DNA of 64,000 nt from Desulfopila aestuarii DSM 18488 (GTDB lineage Bacteria > Desulfobacterota > Desulfobulbia > Desulfobulbales > Desulfocapsaceae): NCBI RefSeq assembly GCF_900143695.1, contig NZ_FRFE01000011.1, positions 1 to 64,000 on the forward strand, read 5' to 3'. The translations under genes and the position numbers were made by a program. Shown here piece by piece: positions 19,102-26,977 of the stretch; the stretch's first letter is position 1, and the number at the start of each line of letters is the position of its first letter. The notes under the pieces were generated by a model. It did not search any database. It was not told where the DNA came from and was given only the letters and a program-made list of their open reading frames with translations.

Positions 19102-19475
19102 CTTAAAAAAAATCCATCTTTTGGCAAGTTACGGTTTGGCGGGTCGCAAACGAAGGTGTCCTGGGGATGAGTGTTGACTTTGACCATTACAGCTTCCAGT
19201 AGTTCCTCGTCTGAATCGTTCATAAATGTATGGACATCATAGGATTTGATGACCAGCGAAGTTCCGGGATAGAGTGGTTGTTCTTCTCCGTTTAATACTA
19301 CCCGGCCGATGCCCTTGGTGAAATGAAAAAATTCGGTGGTTGTTTTGTGAAAATGGCAGAATTTGCCGTCGCGGAAGCGGATCAGGTGGACTTCCGTTCC
19401 CGATGCGTTCAGTTGATCACTTGCTGCCTGCAGGCAGGTGTCATAGCCGCTTTTCCTGGTCCATGTATCCATCAT
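19098..19475 (-). CDS. Small cupin-domain protein
   Basis: A 125-residue single-cupin protein. The metal-site motif is present as CHFHKTTTEFFHFTKGIGRVVLNG (residue range about 41-64), with two His and a Glu, and the second motif as YPGTSLVIKSYDVHTFMND. The start is either of two adjacent ATG codons at 19475 and 19472. It is translationally coupled to the L,D-transpeptidase gene downstream. Cupins bind many ligands and the substrate cannot be told. Confidence 0.8.
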   Translation of the reverse strand: MMDTWTRKSGYDTCLQAASDQLNASGTEVHLIRFRDGKFCHFHKTTTEFFHFTKGIGRVVLNGEEQPLYPGTSLVIKSYDVHTFMNDSDEELLEAVMVKVNTHPQDTFVCDPPNRNLPKDGFFLR

Positions 19476-19665
19476 CTGACCTCGTTGCCGTGTTGAATGT
19501 ACGCTCCTTTAGCTTGAAATAATGTAACATTACAATAGCATGGGAAGATGGACTGTCGAGTAAAAAAAATGATGATACCGTTTACGCTCATGCGGGGTAA
19601 ACGTGAGAAGAGGCAAGAAAACTAAAAGGGTAGAAGGATTTTTTCGCCAGCAACGAAAATACTTG

Positions 19666-20121
19666 TTATTCAAGGGCGTGGGCGACTTTGACGACGATCT
19701 TGTGCACCTCGCCTATTCCTGCCAGTGGTGCATGGGCGTCGCTGGGATAGAAAATGGCAAAATACCCCGGCAGAACCTGGACCCAGGACTGGGGCCGTTC
19801 CATGCACAGTCCGATATCCTGATCACTGGAAAAGCCATCCTGATCCAGGCTGCAGTCGGCATAGGGCGCCCAGCCCATCCATTCGTCTCCTGAGACGACA
19901 TACTGTACGTCGATATATCGCATATGTACTTCAAGTGGGGACTCTTCTCTTCCTCTACCTTGGCCTTTATCCACAATGGCATAGATATCATCGCCGGCAA
20001 TGTCGTATCTTCCGGGGGCGAGGTTAGTCACGTGCGGTGAAGCGAGAAAGCCGAGCGCCGTGGCGATGCCTGGATGCAGCGTCGCATAGATGGTGCTGTT
20101 AGCCAATTTGTCGATGATCAT
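19666..20121 (-). CDS. YhcH/YjgK/YiaL family protein
   Basis: A 151-residue member of the YhcH/YjgK/YiaL (DUF386) beta-barrel family, related to the evolved beta-galactosidase beta subunit and to sialic-acid-operon protein NanQ. Characteristic stretches are DIYAIVDKGQGRGREESPLE, VHMRYIDVQYVVSGDEWMGW and LPGYFAIFYPSDAHAPL, with the metal-binding His and Glu/Asp residues. AAGGAG lies six bases before the ATG. It follows kdsB by 36 bases, so it is probably the last gene of the waaA-kdsB transcript. Members of the family are thought to handle sugar anomers or sugar acids, which would suit the Kdo context, but that is inference. Confidence 0.85.
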   Translation of the reverse strand: MIIDKLANSTIYATLHPGIATALGFLASPHVTNLAPGRYDIAGDDIYAIVDKGQGRGREESPLEVHMRYIDVQYVVSGDEWMGWAPYADCSLDQDGFSSDQDIGLCMERPQSWVQVLPGYFAIFYPSDAHAPLAGIGEVHKIVVKVAHALE

Positions 20122-20157
20122 GCCTTACTCCTTGTTGTCCGACTGTTGGTTTTTTGC

Positions 20158-20901
20158 TTAACGTTTCAGGCGGACGGTGATCAGGTCGAGGTCTTCAGGG
20201 CGGTCCACGCCAAATCCGTCATAATCGGTAAGGACAACGTGAATGGATATTCCCGCTTCCAGGAGTCGTAGCTGTTCCAGCTTTTCAATCTGTTCGAGGG
20301 GGCTGGGTGGCAGACTGGTGAAGGTCTTGAGAGCGGACAGTCGATAGGCATAGAGACCGATATGCAGGAGATAATGGATGTCTGAGTGCTCTTCGTCACG
20401 GATGTGCGGTATTTTTGATCGAGAGAAATAGAGGGCGCGGCCATCCTGGCCTCGCACCACCTTTACCCGGTCAGGATTCTCGGCTTCGACCGCATTGATG
20501 ATGCGAGCAAGGGTGGTTACCTGGATAGCGGGGTCGGCAAACGGCTCGACGAGCAGCCTTGGCATATTTTCATCAAGCGCAGGCTCGTCCCCCTGGATGT
20601 TGACGATAACCGAGTCTTCGCAAAGACCAAGGTGTTCTACCGCCTCCATTATTCTATCTGAGCCGCTGGGGTGGTTCGGGTCGGTCATCACCACCGGCAC
20701 ACCCAGCTTTTCGGCGGCCGCATAGATTCGCTCATCATCGGTTGCCAACCAGACCTTTTTTAAGAGACTGCACCGGCAGGCCCGTTCATAGACCCAGTAG
20801 AACATCGGTTTGCCAAGGATGTCGGCAAGAGGTTTTCCAGGAAACCGGTGGGACTGGTAGCGGGCAGGGATGATGCCGTAGCAGGGAGGTAAGGATGTCA
20901 T
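20158..20901 (-). CDS. kdsB: 3-deoxy-manno-octulosonate cytidylyltransferase
   Basis: Activates Kdo to CMP-Kdo, the donor for lipopolysaccharide inner core synthesis, in the cytoplasm. The 247 residues show the nucleotidyltransferase start [20 protein letters not shown], then [52 protein letters not shown] and the catalytic-site [10 protein letters not shown], ending [10 protein letters not shown]. These are all family-defining. It lies five bases downstream of waaA, whose product uses CMP-Kdo, so the pair forms a functional operon. Confidence 0.96.
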   Translation of the reverse strand: MTSLPPCYGIIPARYQSHRFPGKPLADILGKPMFYWVYERACRCSLLKKVWLATDDERIYAAAEKLGVPVVMTDPNHPSGSDRIMEAVEHLGLCEDSVIVNIQGDEPALDENMPRLLVEPFADPAIQVTTLARIINAVEAENPDRVKVVRGQDGRALYFSRSKIPHIRDEEHSDIHYLLHIGLYAYRLSALKTFTSLPPSPLEQIEKLEQLRLLEAGISIHVVLTDYDGFGVDRPEDLDLITVRLKR

Positions 20902-20906
20902 GTTAA

Positions 20907-22256
20907 TTATTCACTATCTGGATGCAAAATTTTCATGATCTCACGGCTGGCAAGTCGGGTGCCACCCTTTCTGGGGCCAAGAAACTGTACAACCTGTTCG
21001 ATGACCTGCTCGCGCGGTTCATCGCGGTCGAGCCGGTTGAGCAGTTCAACATACAGCTGTTTTTCGTCTGTAACCTCACGGACCAGACCCGTGTCAATAA
21101 TTTCCCGGGTGACCCAGGAAAAATTTGACCAGTAGGGGCCGATCAGGGGTCTGAGACCGAATACTAACGGCTCCAGGAAATTCTGACCACCCAAATCCAT
21201 CAGTGATCCCCCGATAAAGGTTACTCTAGCCAGCCCATAAGCTCCAGCAAGTTCGCCGAATACATCCCAGACGATTACTGATCCCGGCTGGCATGTGGCG
21301 GTTGTCAATGATCGCTTTACGGCGGTGATATTGTGTTCTCGAAGCTTCGCCAGCCAATCATCGGCTCGTTCAATATGTTTTGGGAACACCCCGATAATAC
21401 AATCCTGCCGGTCCTGCAGCAGCATGGCAATGGTCGAGACGATTTTATCCTCTTCCTCTTTTCTGATAGAGCCAAGCAACACAAACGGTGTGTTGTGGGG
21501 AAAGAGGTGGCTGAAGGGCGGTTGGGTTGCCAGAGTATTTTGGGGCTCGATACGGTCGAATTTGATGTTGTTCATCACTTTGACTTTTTCGGATCCCAGA
21601 ACATCTCCAAAACGGCTGGCGTCCTCGTTGGAGATGGCCCAGATATGTTTGGGGGCCAATGGCTTAAACAACCAGCGGCAACGTTGGTACCAGCGAAAGC
21701 TTTTTTGGGACATTCGGCCATTTATGAGTAGAACAGGTATGTCCCGCTTTTTGGCCTGGTTTAATAGACCAGGCCATAATTCCGTTTCGAGAACGACAAT
21801 GAGACGTGGTCGAAAGCGGGTAAAGGCCTTTGCCATAATAGCCGGAGAATCGAAAGGGAAAAAGCTCACGGCACTGTTGAGTGCAGAGTTGTCCCCTCGT
21901 TGCTGCATACCTTTTTGCAGAGTATCGATGCCCTGTTGGGTGCCCGAGGTCAAGAGTACCCGGAGTGAAGCATCGGCAGGAAGTCGGGAGGTGAGGTCGG
22001 CAACAATGGCGTTGCTTAAAAGAGATTCTCCGCCTGAGGCGGACTGGATCCAGAGATCAAAAGGACCGTCAGGTGCCTGTCGCAGGGTACGTTGGTCCCA
22101 GCCAAGTGAGATCCGGGGGAAACGTCGCAGAAGTGGTAATGCGGCAAGCCAGGCGAGATGGTAGAAGATGAACAGTATGCGTATCAAGCTGTTGATATGG
22201 TATAAAATTAAGTAGTTTCGACATGAGGTCGTAAAAAGATATCCAGAGTGCTGCAA
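20907..22256 (-). CDS. waaA: 3-deoxy-D-manno-octulosonic acid (Kdo) transferase
   Basis: Transfers Kdo from CMP-Kdo to the lipid A precursor at the inner membrane. After an N-terminal membrane anchor ([19 protein letters not shown], about 25-43) the GT30 domain shows [20 protein letters not shown], where the conserved catalytic Glu lies, then [33 protein letters not shown] and a C-terminal [19 protein letters not shown] with the CMP-binding Glu. The 449-residue frame is slightly long: the first 20 or so residues precede the anchor, and a TTG near codon 24 could be the true start. It heads the waaA-kdsB-yhcH operon. Confidence 0.95.
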   Translation of the reverse strand: MQHSGYLFTTSCRNYLILYHINSLIRILFIFYHLAWLAALPLLRRFPRISLGWDQRTLRQAPDGPFDLWIQSASGGESLLSNAIVADLTSRLPADASLRVLLTSGTQQGIDTLQKGMQQRGDNSALNSAVSFFPFDSPAIMAKAFTRFRPRLIVVLETELWPGLLNQAKKRDIPVLLINGRMSQKSFRWYQRCRWLFKPLAPKHIWAISNEDASRFGDVLGSEKVKVMNNIKFDRIEPQNTLATQPPFSHLFPHNTPFVLLGSIRKEEEDKIVSTIAMLLQDRQDCIIGVFPKHIERADDWLAKLREHNITAVKRSLTTATCQPGSVIVWDVFGELAGAYGLARVTFIGGSLMDLGGQNFLEPLVFGLRPLIGPYWSNFSWVTREIIDTGLVREVTDEKQLYVELLNRLDRDEPREQVIEQVVQFLGPRKGGTRLASREIMKILHPDSE

Positions 22257-22732
22257 AGCTTCCAGTATCGGCCACTACAAGCCACGGCATCATATCGTTA
22301 TCGCTGGCAACTTGCAAACCATTTCCCTCAGTAGGGGGAGCCGTTATTGAGCAGCTGAAAGCTCAGGGAAAATCTCTATGAGCGTACGACAGATAAGCAG
22401 GATACTGAATCTGTCGCGTTGTGAGTAGCAGAAAGAAAACCCGACCGAAATTGACAATGATGGAGCATGTGGAGAGGGGTGTAGTCTGTTATGAAATTTG
22501 AACGTAGAAACCATGTTTTGTCTTGTAAACAGTGGCGTCATTTCTGTAAACATGAATAAAAACATGAAGTAATTAGATGTAAAAGGTTTGATTGTGTGGC
22601 ATTTTGCAGGTGAAATGTGTAAAAGATCAGAAAGGATTATTCACAGGCTGGCACGTTGTGGCACTTTCGGTTGTCAGTTAGGGTTGCCCGCTTGACATGA
22701 TATGTATTTTTTCCAATTTCTCTGAGGTTGCT
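22257..22732. other. Intergenic region between divergent waaA and ACT-protein gene
   Basis: About 475 bases holding promoters for waaA (minus) and the first ACT gene (plus). TTGACA occurs at 22693-22698, too close to the ACT start to be certain as a -35. No coding sequence, tRNA or repeat is visible. Confidence 0.4.
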
Positions 22733-23242
22733 ATGCGAAATTCGTTGGTTGTGACGGTTAGCGGAGCTGACACGCCCGCTGCAAAAGAATCTCTTCTAAA
22801 TGCGATCCGCCTGATGGGTGGAGAACTGCTCGTGCATCGAGGCATACGTCTTGGTGGCCAGATGTCGTTGATTATCAAGTTTCAGCTTGCAGGGAAAGAC
22901 CCGTTGGCAATAGAAGCCTCTTTGGCAGAAAACTTTCCAGAAAAAACATTTCGCTGCACAGAAGTTGAAAACGATACGGTTGAGACCTCTCTGAGCAAGA
23001 TAATACAACTTGATGTAAAATGTCGTAACAGGACCGACCCGGAAGGTGATTTGCAGACGATTCTGCAAGATCTCGATTGTGAAACCAAGGACCTGGAGTG
23101 TACCCGTTATCCGGTTATTGGACTTGGCGAGACGGTTTTCTCGGCACGTTGCACGGTTGAGGTGCCGAGCCATTGCAGTAGTCAGGCGGTGGCAAATGAA
23201 GTGGAAATGATGATGGAAGGCGCCAGGGTGCTGGTTGTATAA
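22733..23242 (+). CDS. Double-ACT-domain protein, GcvR-like
   Basis: The ATG at 22733 follows GAGG by about nine bases. The 169-residue protein consists of two ACT domains. The first begins NSLVVTVSGADTPAAKESLL and the second TIIQLDV-type strand starts near residue 85, ending with CTRYPVIGLGETVFSARCTV and an AVANEVEMMMEGARVLVV tail. This layout matches the glycine cleavage regulator GcvR group, but no DNA-binding domain is present. It is a paralogue of the product at 26374-26877: both open with V(S/T)V.GAD and close with a DEIE/NEVE..A..VRV-like helix. Ligand and partner are unknown; amino acid sensing is likely from the fold. Confidence 0.8.
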   Translation: MRNSLVVTVSGADTPAAKESLLNAIRLMGGELLVHRGIRLGGQMSLIIKFQLAGKDPLAIEASLAENFPEKTFRCTEVENDTVETSLSKIIQLDVKCRNRTDPEGDLQTILQDLDCETKDLECTRYPVIGLGETVFSARCTVEVPSHCSSQAVANEVEMMMEGARVLVV

Positions 23243-23297
23243 GTGTTATATATCAGTGTGGCAATCAAGTAGCAGATCAGGATGTGGATGTAAAACC

Positions 23298-23512
23298 TTG
23301 AAACATTGCTATTCTGAAAAATTATATAAAAAGCGATAAAATATATCATCAGGGGTAAGCGAAAACACAGATATATGGTATACACCTGTGGTAAATATTC
23401 TTGCCAAGTGTGAGGGGTACACTTGCCTGACCTTGATTGAAGAATTTAAGGTCTCCTCAGGATATCTTGATGGGGCGGTGCGATATGATACGCACCACCC
23501 CATTTGTTTTTT
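23298..23512 (+). ncRNA. Candidate small RNA or long 3' leader ending in a strong terminator
   Basis: TTGAAA (23298-23303) and TTATAT (23322-23327), 18 bases apart, could promote a transcript of about 180 bases. It would contain a hairpin CAAGTGT/ACACTTG (23405-23425) and end at a strong intrinsic terminator (23470-23512). No reading frame is present. The alternative is that this is only the long untranslated 3' end of the ACT gene mRNA. Confidence 0.3.
23470..23512 (+). terminator. Intrinsic terminator
   Basis: ATGGGGCGGTGCG pairs with CGCACCACCCCAT (one bulged base) around a seven-base loop, followed by TTGTTTTTT. It lies 230 bases after the first ACT gene and ahead of lpxL on the same strand. 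Confidence 0.8.
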
Positions 23513-23695
23513 CGCTGATTGGTACCTGTTTGCACTATGCACTTGATTACCAGCGTTGAAAACGGTAGTGATGTGCAAAATGGAAAAACATGAAACACTT
23601 GGAAGGCTATCGCACAACGATAGAAAATTGATTAACCATTACATGATTGTCGACACTGGTAAAAGCTTACAATAGATTGACACTCTGATATCATT

Positions 23696-24613
23696 ATGAA
23701 AAAAATCAGGCATTTTATAGAGTTTCAATTCCTCCTCGGTCTCGGGCTGACGACACGATGGCTCTCAAGGCAGGCATTACTGCGTTTCGGAGCCCGGCTC
23801 GGGGATATCATCTACTATTGTTTTCCGGTGCGGAAAAACGTTACCGTAACCCATTTGACCAGTGCGTTTCCCGAGAAATCTCCATCGGAAATTTCCTATA
23901 TAGCTCGAGGGGCATATCGAAATCTGGGAATGAACACTCTGGAACATCTTGCCCTGCCGAACCTTACCCGAGATGCGTTGCTGGATCTGGTGGTGTTCGA
24001 GAACCTGGATGTTCTGAAGGAGGCTCAGGCTCGCGGCAAGGGTACAGTCCTCGTTGGTGGGCATTTCGGCAACTGGGAATACCCCAGCTGTGCATTAGGA
24101 GCCGCCGGTTACCGGCTAGGCGCTGTTGTTGCCGAGATTTCCAATAAATATCTCGATAAGGAAATTAACGATCATCGGCGTATGACAGGGCTTGAGGTTA
24201 TTCCAAAGGGAACAGCGACCAGAGGGATCGTCCGGTTGCTGCGCAACAACGGGATAGTCGGTATGCTCATGGATCAGAATGCTGGCAGTAGAGGGGTTTT
24301 TGTCAATTATTTTGGACGCCTTTGCTCCGCACCCAAGGGTCCGGCGAGTATTGCCCTGAAGATGGGCGCGGCGATGGTTTTTGGTGCGTCAATCCGTCAG
24401 CCGGACGGCACTATCAGGGTTGTATTTGAACCGGTAATCATTGACTACGAAGCTGGAGCAACCGAGGATAATATTCGCGATATTACCCAGCGGTGTACCA
24501 ACCGTTTAGAGCATTATGCTCGGCTGCAACCAGATCAATGGTTTTGGATGCACAGGCGTTGGAAAAGCCGTCCGCCTGGTGAAAATGAAGTCGCTCGGCA
24601 GATGAGTTCATGA
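23696..24613 (+). CDS. lpxL: Lipid A biosynthesis acyltransferase (LpxL/HtrB family)
   Basis: Inner-membrane acyltransferase that adds a secondary fatty acid to Kdo-lipid IVA. The 305 residues start with a membrane-associated helix (FIEFQFLLGLGLTTRWLSRQ), then RKNVTVTHLTSAFPEKS, and the catalytic HxxxxE motif in VLVGGHFGNWEYP. Later motifs are ALGAAGYRLGAVVAEISNKY-like acceptor region, GIVGMLMDQNAG and the closing PDQWFWMHRRWKSRP, which is diagnostic of the family. The start codon has no clear ribosome site. Lipid A genes nearby (waaA, kdsB) support the assignment; whether it acts as LpxL or LpxM cannot be decided. Confidence 0.92.
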   Translation: MKKIRHFIEFQFLLGLGLTTRWLSRQALLRFGARLGDIIYYCFPVRKNVTVTHLTSAFPEKSPSEISYIARGAYRNLGMNTLEHLALPNLTRDALLDLVVFENLDVLKEAQARGKGTVLVGGHFGNWEYPSCALGAAGYRLGAVVAEISNKYLDKEINDHRRMTGLEVIPKGTATRGIVRLLRNNGIVGMLMDQNAGSRGVFVNYFGRLCSAPKGPASIALKMGAAMVFGASIRQPDGTIRVVFEPVIIDYEAGATEDNIRDITQRCTNRLEHYARLQPDQWFWMHRRWKSRPPGENEVARQMSS

Positions 24614-24650
24614 GTATGGTCGACTTCGGTTTTTATCTGTTGCGAAAATG

Positions 24651-25907
24651 TCATTCTTCTTCAGGCTCCTGCTCATCAGCCGCCGCCGAGCGCCCGGCCA
24701 GCCAGCCGGTTGAAAACGCCGCCTGCAGGTTGTAGCCGCCTGTGTCACCATCAATATCGAGCACTTCCCCGGAAAAATACAGGCCTCGCACCAGACGTGA
24801 CTCCATGGTTCGTGGATCGACCTCTTTGACATTCACCCCGCCGGCGGTGACGATGGCCTCTTTTAATGGGCGGTGGCCACTGATCTCCATCCGGAAATCT
24901 TTTAGCCAACTCCTGAGCCGGGCGCGTTCTTTGGCTGACACCACTCCCGCTTCCTTTTGACCATTGAGTTCAAGCAGCTGCAGGCATACCTGAATAAGCT
25001 GCTGCGGTAAGAGTCCGCGCAGAACACTCTGCAGTTCCTCTTTGCTGCGGCTTTGGAAATCTCGTTGCAGTCGTGCGTCGAGCTTGCGATCATCAAGTGC
25101 CGGTTTGAGATCGAGACTGATGCTGACCTGTTTACCAGATTGCAGCCAATCAACGATAGCCCGGCTGTGAGTGAGAATGACCGGCCCGCCAATTCCGAAA
25201 CGGGTAAAGCCCACTTCACCAAAATCCGACTTTTTCCTTTTTCCATCGACATAGATACGGATACCGGTATTTCGCAGGTCAAGTCCGCCCAACTGGTGCA
25301 GGCAGGGTTCCCTGGTGATAAGCGGAATCAGGGCCGGCTTGAGAGGCATGATGGTATGGCCGGCTTTTTTAGCAAAATGAAAACCATCTCCGCTTGAGCC
25401 GGTGGTGGGATATGAGGAGCCGCCAGTCGCAAGGACGACCGCATCGCAGGCGAGCTTTTTACCATTTCTCATGACACCAGCTATGCGCCCTTCGGTTATC
25501 ACCAGGTCCTCCACTGGTTGAGAACATTGCAGCCTGGCGCCGGTCTTCGTAAGCCAGTGGAGGAGTGTATCAAGAACATCGCGGGCTCGGCCACTTTTAG
25601 GAAAGACCCGTCCACCCCGCTCAGTGATCAGTTGAAGTCCCAACTCTTCAAAAAAAGCCATGAGCTGTGGAACGAAAAACCGGGAAAAGGGTTGATGGAG
25701 AAAACGGCCGTTCGGATTGAAGTGTGATAGAAAGTCGTGAAGTTCTGAGTTGTTTGTAATATTGCACCGGCCCTGGCCGGATATAAGAATCTTCTTGCCG
25801 GGTTCCTTCATCTTTTCGAGCAAGAGAACATTGGCGCCGGCAAGCGCGGCCTGGCCGGCAGCCATTATGCCTGAAGCACCTCCGCCAATGACAATGATGG
25901 TTTTCAT
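24651..25907 (-). CDS. HI0933/BaiN-like flavoprotein (NAD(P)/FAD-dependent oxidoreductase)
   Basis: A 418-residue flavoprotein. It begins with the Rossmann FAD motif TIIVIGGGASGIMAAGQAAL and EKMKEPGKKILISGQGRCNI, the hallmark of the HI0933/YhiN/BaiN family. It continues with FPKSGRARDVLDTLLHWL, VVLATGGSSYPTTGSSGDGF and, near the end, TAGGVNVKEVDPRTMESRLV with GGYNLQAAFSTGWLAGRSAA. The family contains BaiN, proposed to reduce bile acid intermediates, and many conserved proteins of unclear role, so the reaction is not assigned. It is convergent with lpxL, only 37 bases apart. Confidence 0.88.
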   Translation of the reverse strand: MKTIIVIGGGASGIMAAGQAALAGANVLLLEKMKEPGKKILISGQGRCNITNNSELHDFLSHFNPNGRFLHQPFSRFFVPQLMAFFEELGLQLITERGGRVFPKSGRARDVLDTLLHWLTKTGARLQCSQPVEDLVITEGRIAGVMRNGKKLACDAVVLATGGSSYPTTGSSGDGFHFAKKAGHTIMPLKPALIPLITREPCLHQLGGLDLRNTGIRIYVDGKRKKSDFGEVGFTRFGIGGPVILTHSRAIVDWLQSGKQVSISLDLKPALDDRKLDARLQRDFQSRSKEELQSVLRGLLPQQLIQVCLQLLELNGQKEAGVVSAKERARLRSWLKDFRMEISGHRPLKEAIVTAGGVNVKEVDPRTMESRLVRGLYFSGEVLDIDGDTGGYNLQAAFSTGWLAGRSAAADEQEPEEE

Positions 25908-26164
25908 GAGATGTATCCGTATAGCTTTGGTTGGCGAGGAGCCTGCGTGTAATGTGTCTGCGATGGCGTGCGTGCTTATATCGCGTGTTCGCGGACGTTA
26001 TCTGCCAGAGGTGGTAGCGCTTACCGGGTGAGAATTGGAAAAATCAAGGATGTTCTACGAAGTAGGTTTATCGATTGCACATGAAAAAAGCACTATTTTT
26101 CTTTTTGCTTGCTGATAAATCTGTCAAAAGGTCATAAAAAGTGGCCACTCATCATCTAATAGAT

Positions 26165-26192
26165 TAGGACAAAAATACTTTCTGCTATAATA
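26165..26192 (+). promoter_or_regulatory. Sigma-70 promoter for the second ACT gene
   Basis: A perfect -10 TATAAT (26187-26192) carries an extended TG (26184-26185), with TTAGGA as -35 at 26165-26170 and a 16-base spacer. Transcription would start near 26199, giving a leader of about 175 bases before the ATG at 26374. Confidence 0.6.
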
Positions 26193-26241
26193 GAAATATA
26201 TGTCAATGCACCCCAAATGCTCAGTTGAAACCGCACACTCT

Positions 26242-26264
26242 AGGAGGATTTACCGATGGCCTGA
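26242..26264 (+). promoter_or_regulatory. Strong ribosome binding site with a two-codon leader ORF
   Basis: AGGAGG (26242-26247), then eight bases, then ATG GCC TGA (26256-26264). The site is stronger than that of the real gene downstream (AAGGAG before 26374). A start-stop ORF of this kind can hold or release ribosomes and so regulate the leader; no function is shown. Confidence 0.5.
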
Positions 26265-26373
26265 TTGTGATCCTGTAAGTAAAGGGCAAGCTGTATTGGT
26301 GCCTGTTGTACCATTGTCCCAGTGGGATATGAGACAGCGTCGTGCCAGATGTTTTTGTAATAAGGAGCTAGAT

Positions 26374-26877
26374 ATGAAAGAGATGTTTGTGATGAGCGTA
26401 ATGGGGGCTGATAGCCCGGGAACAATAAAATCCATTGCAGAAGTTACCCGGGAGTTCGGTGGTGAATGGGCAAGAAGCAAGGTGATGCGGCTTGATGGCT
26501 TGCTGACGGCCTTAATGAAGGTCGTTGTAGATCAAGAAAACGAAGTCCGACTGAAAGAAGAACTTGAAAAACGTTTTGCCAACCTGCAGTTCAGCTATTC
26601 AGCTGTTTTGAATCCACAAGAAGGGCCGACCAAAAGTCTCAACTTGGTGGTGGACTGTCAGGACCGTCCGGGTTTGACCAAAGAGTTGAGCAGGGTACTG
26701 GCAAGTCTTGATCTGGTGGTCGAAAATATGGAATGTAATAGAGTCCATGTTTCCTCCATCGGCCAGACGGCATTTACTGCTAAGGTCGCATTGACTGTGC
26801 CGGAAGCGTTGAGCGGAGAGGCTGTTGCTGATGAGATTGAGGCATTGGCTGAAGATGTGCGGGTAACCGTGGCGTAG
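26374..26877 (+). CDS. Double-ACT-domain protein, GcvR-like (paralogue)
   Basis: AAGGAG stands seven bases before the ATG at 26374, so the longer open frame to 26200 is rejected. The 167 residues form two ACT domains: the first starts MFVMSVMGADSPGTIKSIAE and the second LNLVVDCQDRPGLTKELSRV, the latter with the glycine of the ACT ligand-binding loop (DRPGL). It ends AVADEIEALAEDVRVTVA. Compared with the paralogue at 22733, the second domain here keeps the canonical D-RPG loop, while the other copy has degenerated there. GcvR-like proteins bind amino acids and partner regulators. A strong terminator follows. Confidence 0.82.
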   Translation: MKEMFVMSVMGADSPGTIKSIAEVTREFGGEWARSKVMRLDGLLTALMKVVVDQENEVRLKEELEKRFANLQFSYSAVLNPQEGPTKSLNLVVDCQDRPGLTKELSRVLASLDLVVENMECNRVHVSSIGQTAFTAKVALTVPEALSGEAVADEIEALAEDVRVTVA

Positions 26878-26909
26878 GGTATGGATCCTTTCTGAGATTG
26901 TTTAATGAC

Positions 26910-26951
26910 AAAGGGGTGAAGAAGATTTGAAATCTTCTTCACCCCTTTTTT
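26910..26951. terminator. Strong bidirectional intrinsic terminator
   Basis: AAAGGGGTGAAGAAGATT pairs perfectly with AATCTTCTTCACCCCTTT around a three-base loop, with T-runs on both strands. It ends the ACT gene on the plus strand and the converging DUF3360 gene on the minus strand. Confidence 0.93.
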
Positions 26952-26977
26952 GTATCCAGGATCGTGCTGTGCGAAAA

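Larger units (their letters stand above)
25908..26373. other. Intergenic region and long leader of the second ACT gene
   Basis: About 465 bases between the divergent flavoprotein and ACT genes. Its left half contains nothing recognised. The right half holds a good promoter (26165-26192) and about 175 bases of transcribed leader with a two-codon ORF (26256-26264). A longer in-frame extension of the ACT gene through this leader is open by chance. Confidence 0.5.

Noticed and set aside
21295-22164. 289-codon plus-strand frame
   Set aside because: Complement of waaA; lacks protein family features, while waaA motifs are clear on the other strand.
22649-22665. Sigma-54-like promoter TGGCACG...GGCAC
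   Set aside because: GG and GC are nine rather than ten bases apart and TTGC is lacking.
26200-26373. N-terminal extension of the second ACT protein
   Set aside because: The ATG at 26374 has a good ribosome site and starts exactly at the ACT domain; the extension covers a leader with its own stop-start ORF.
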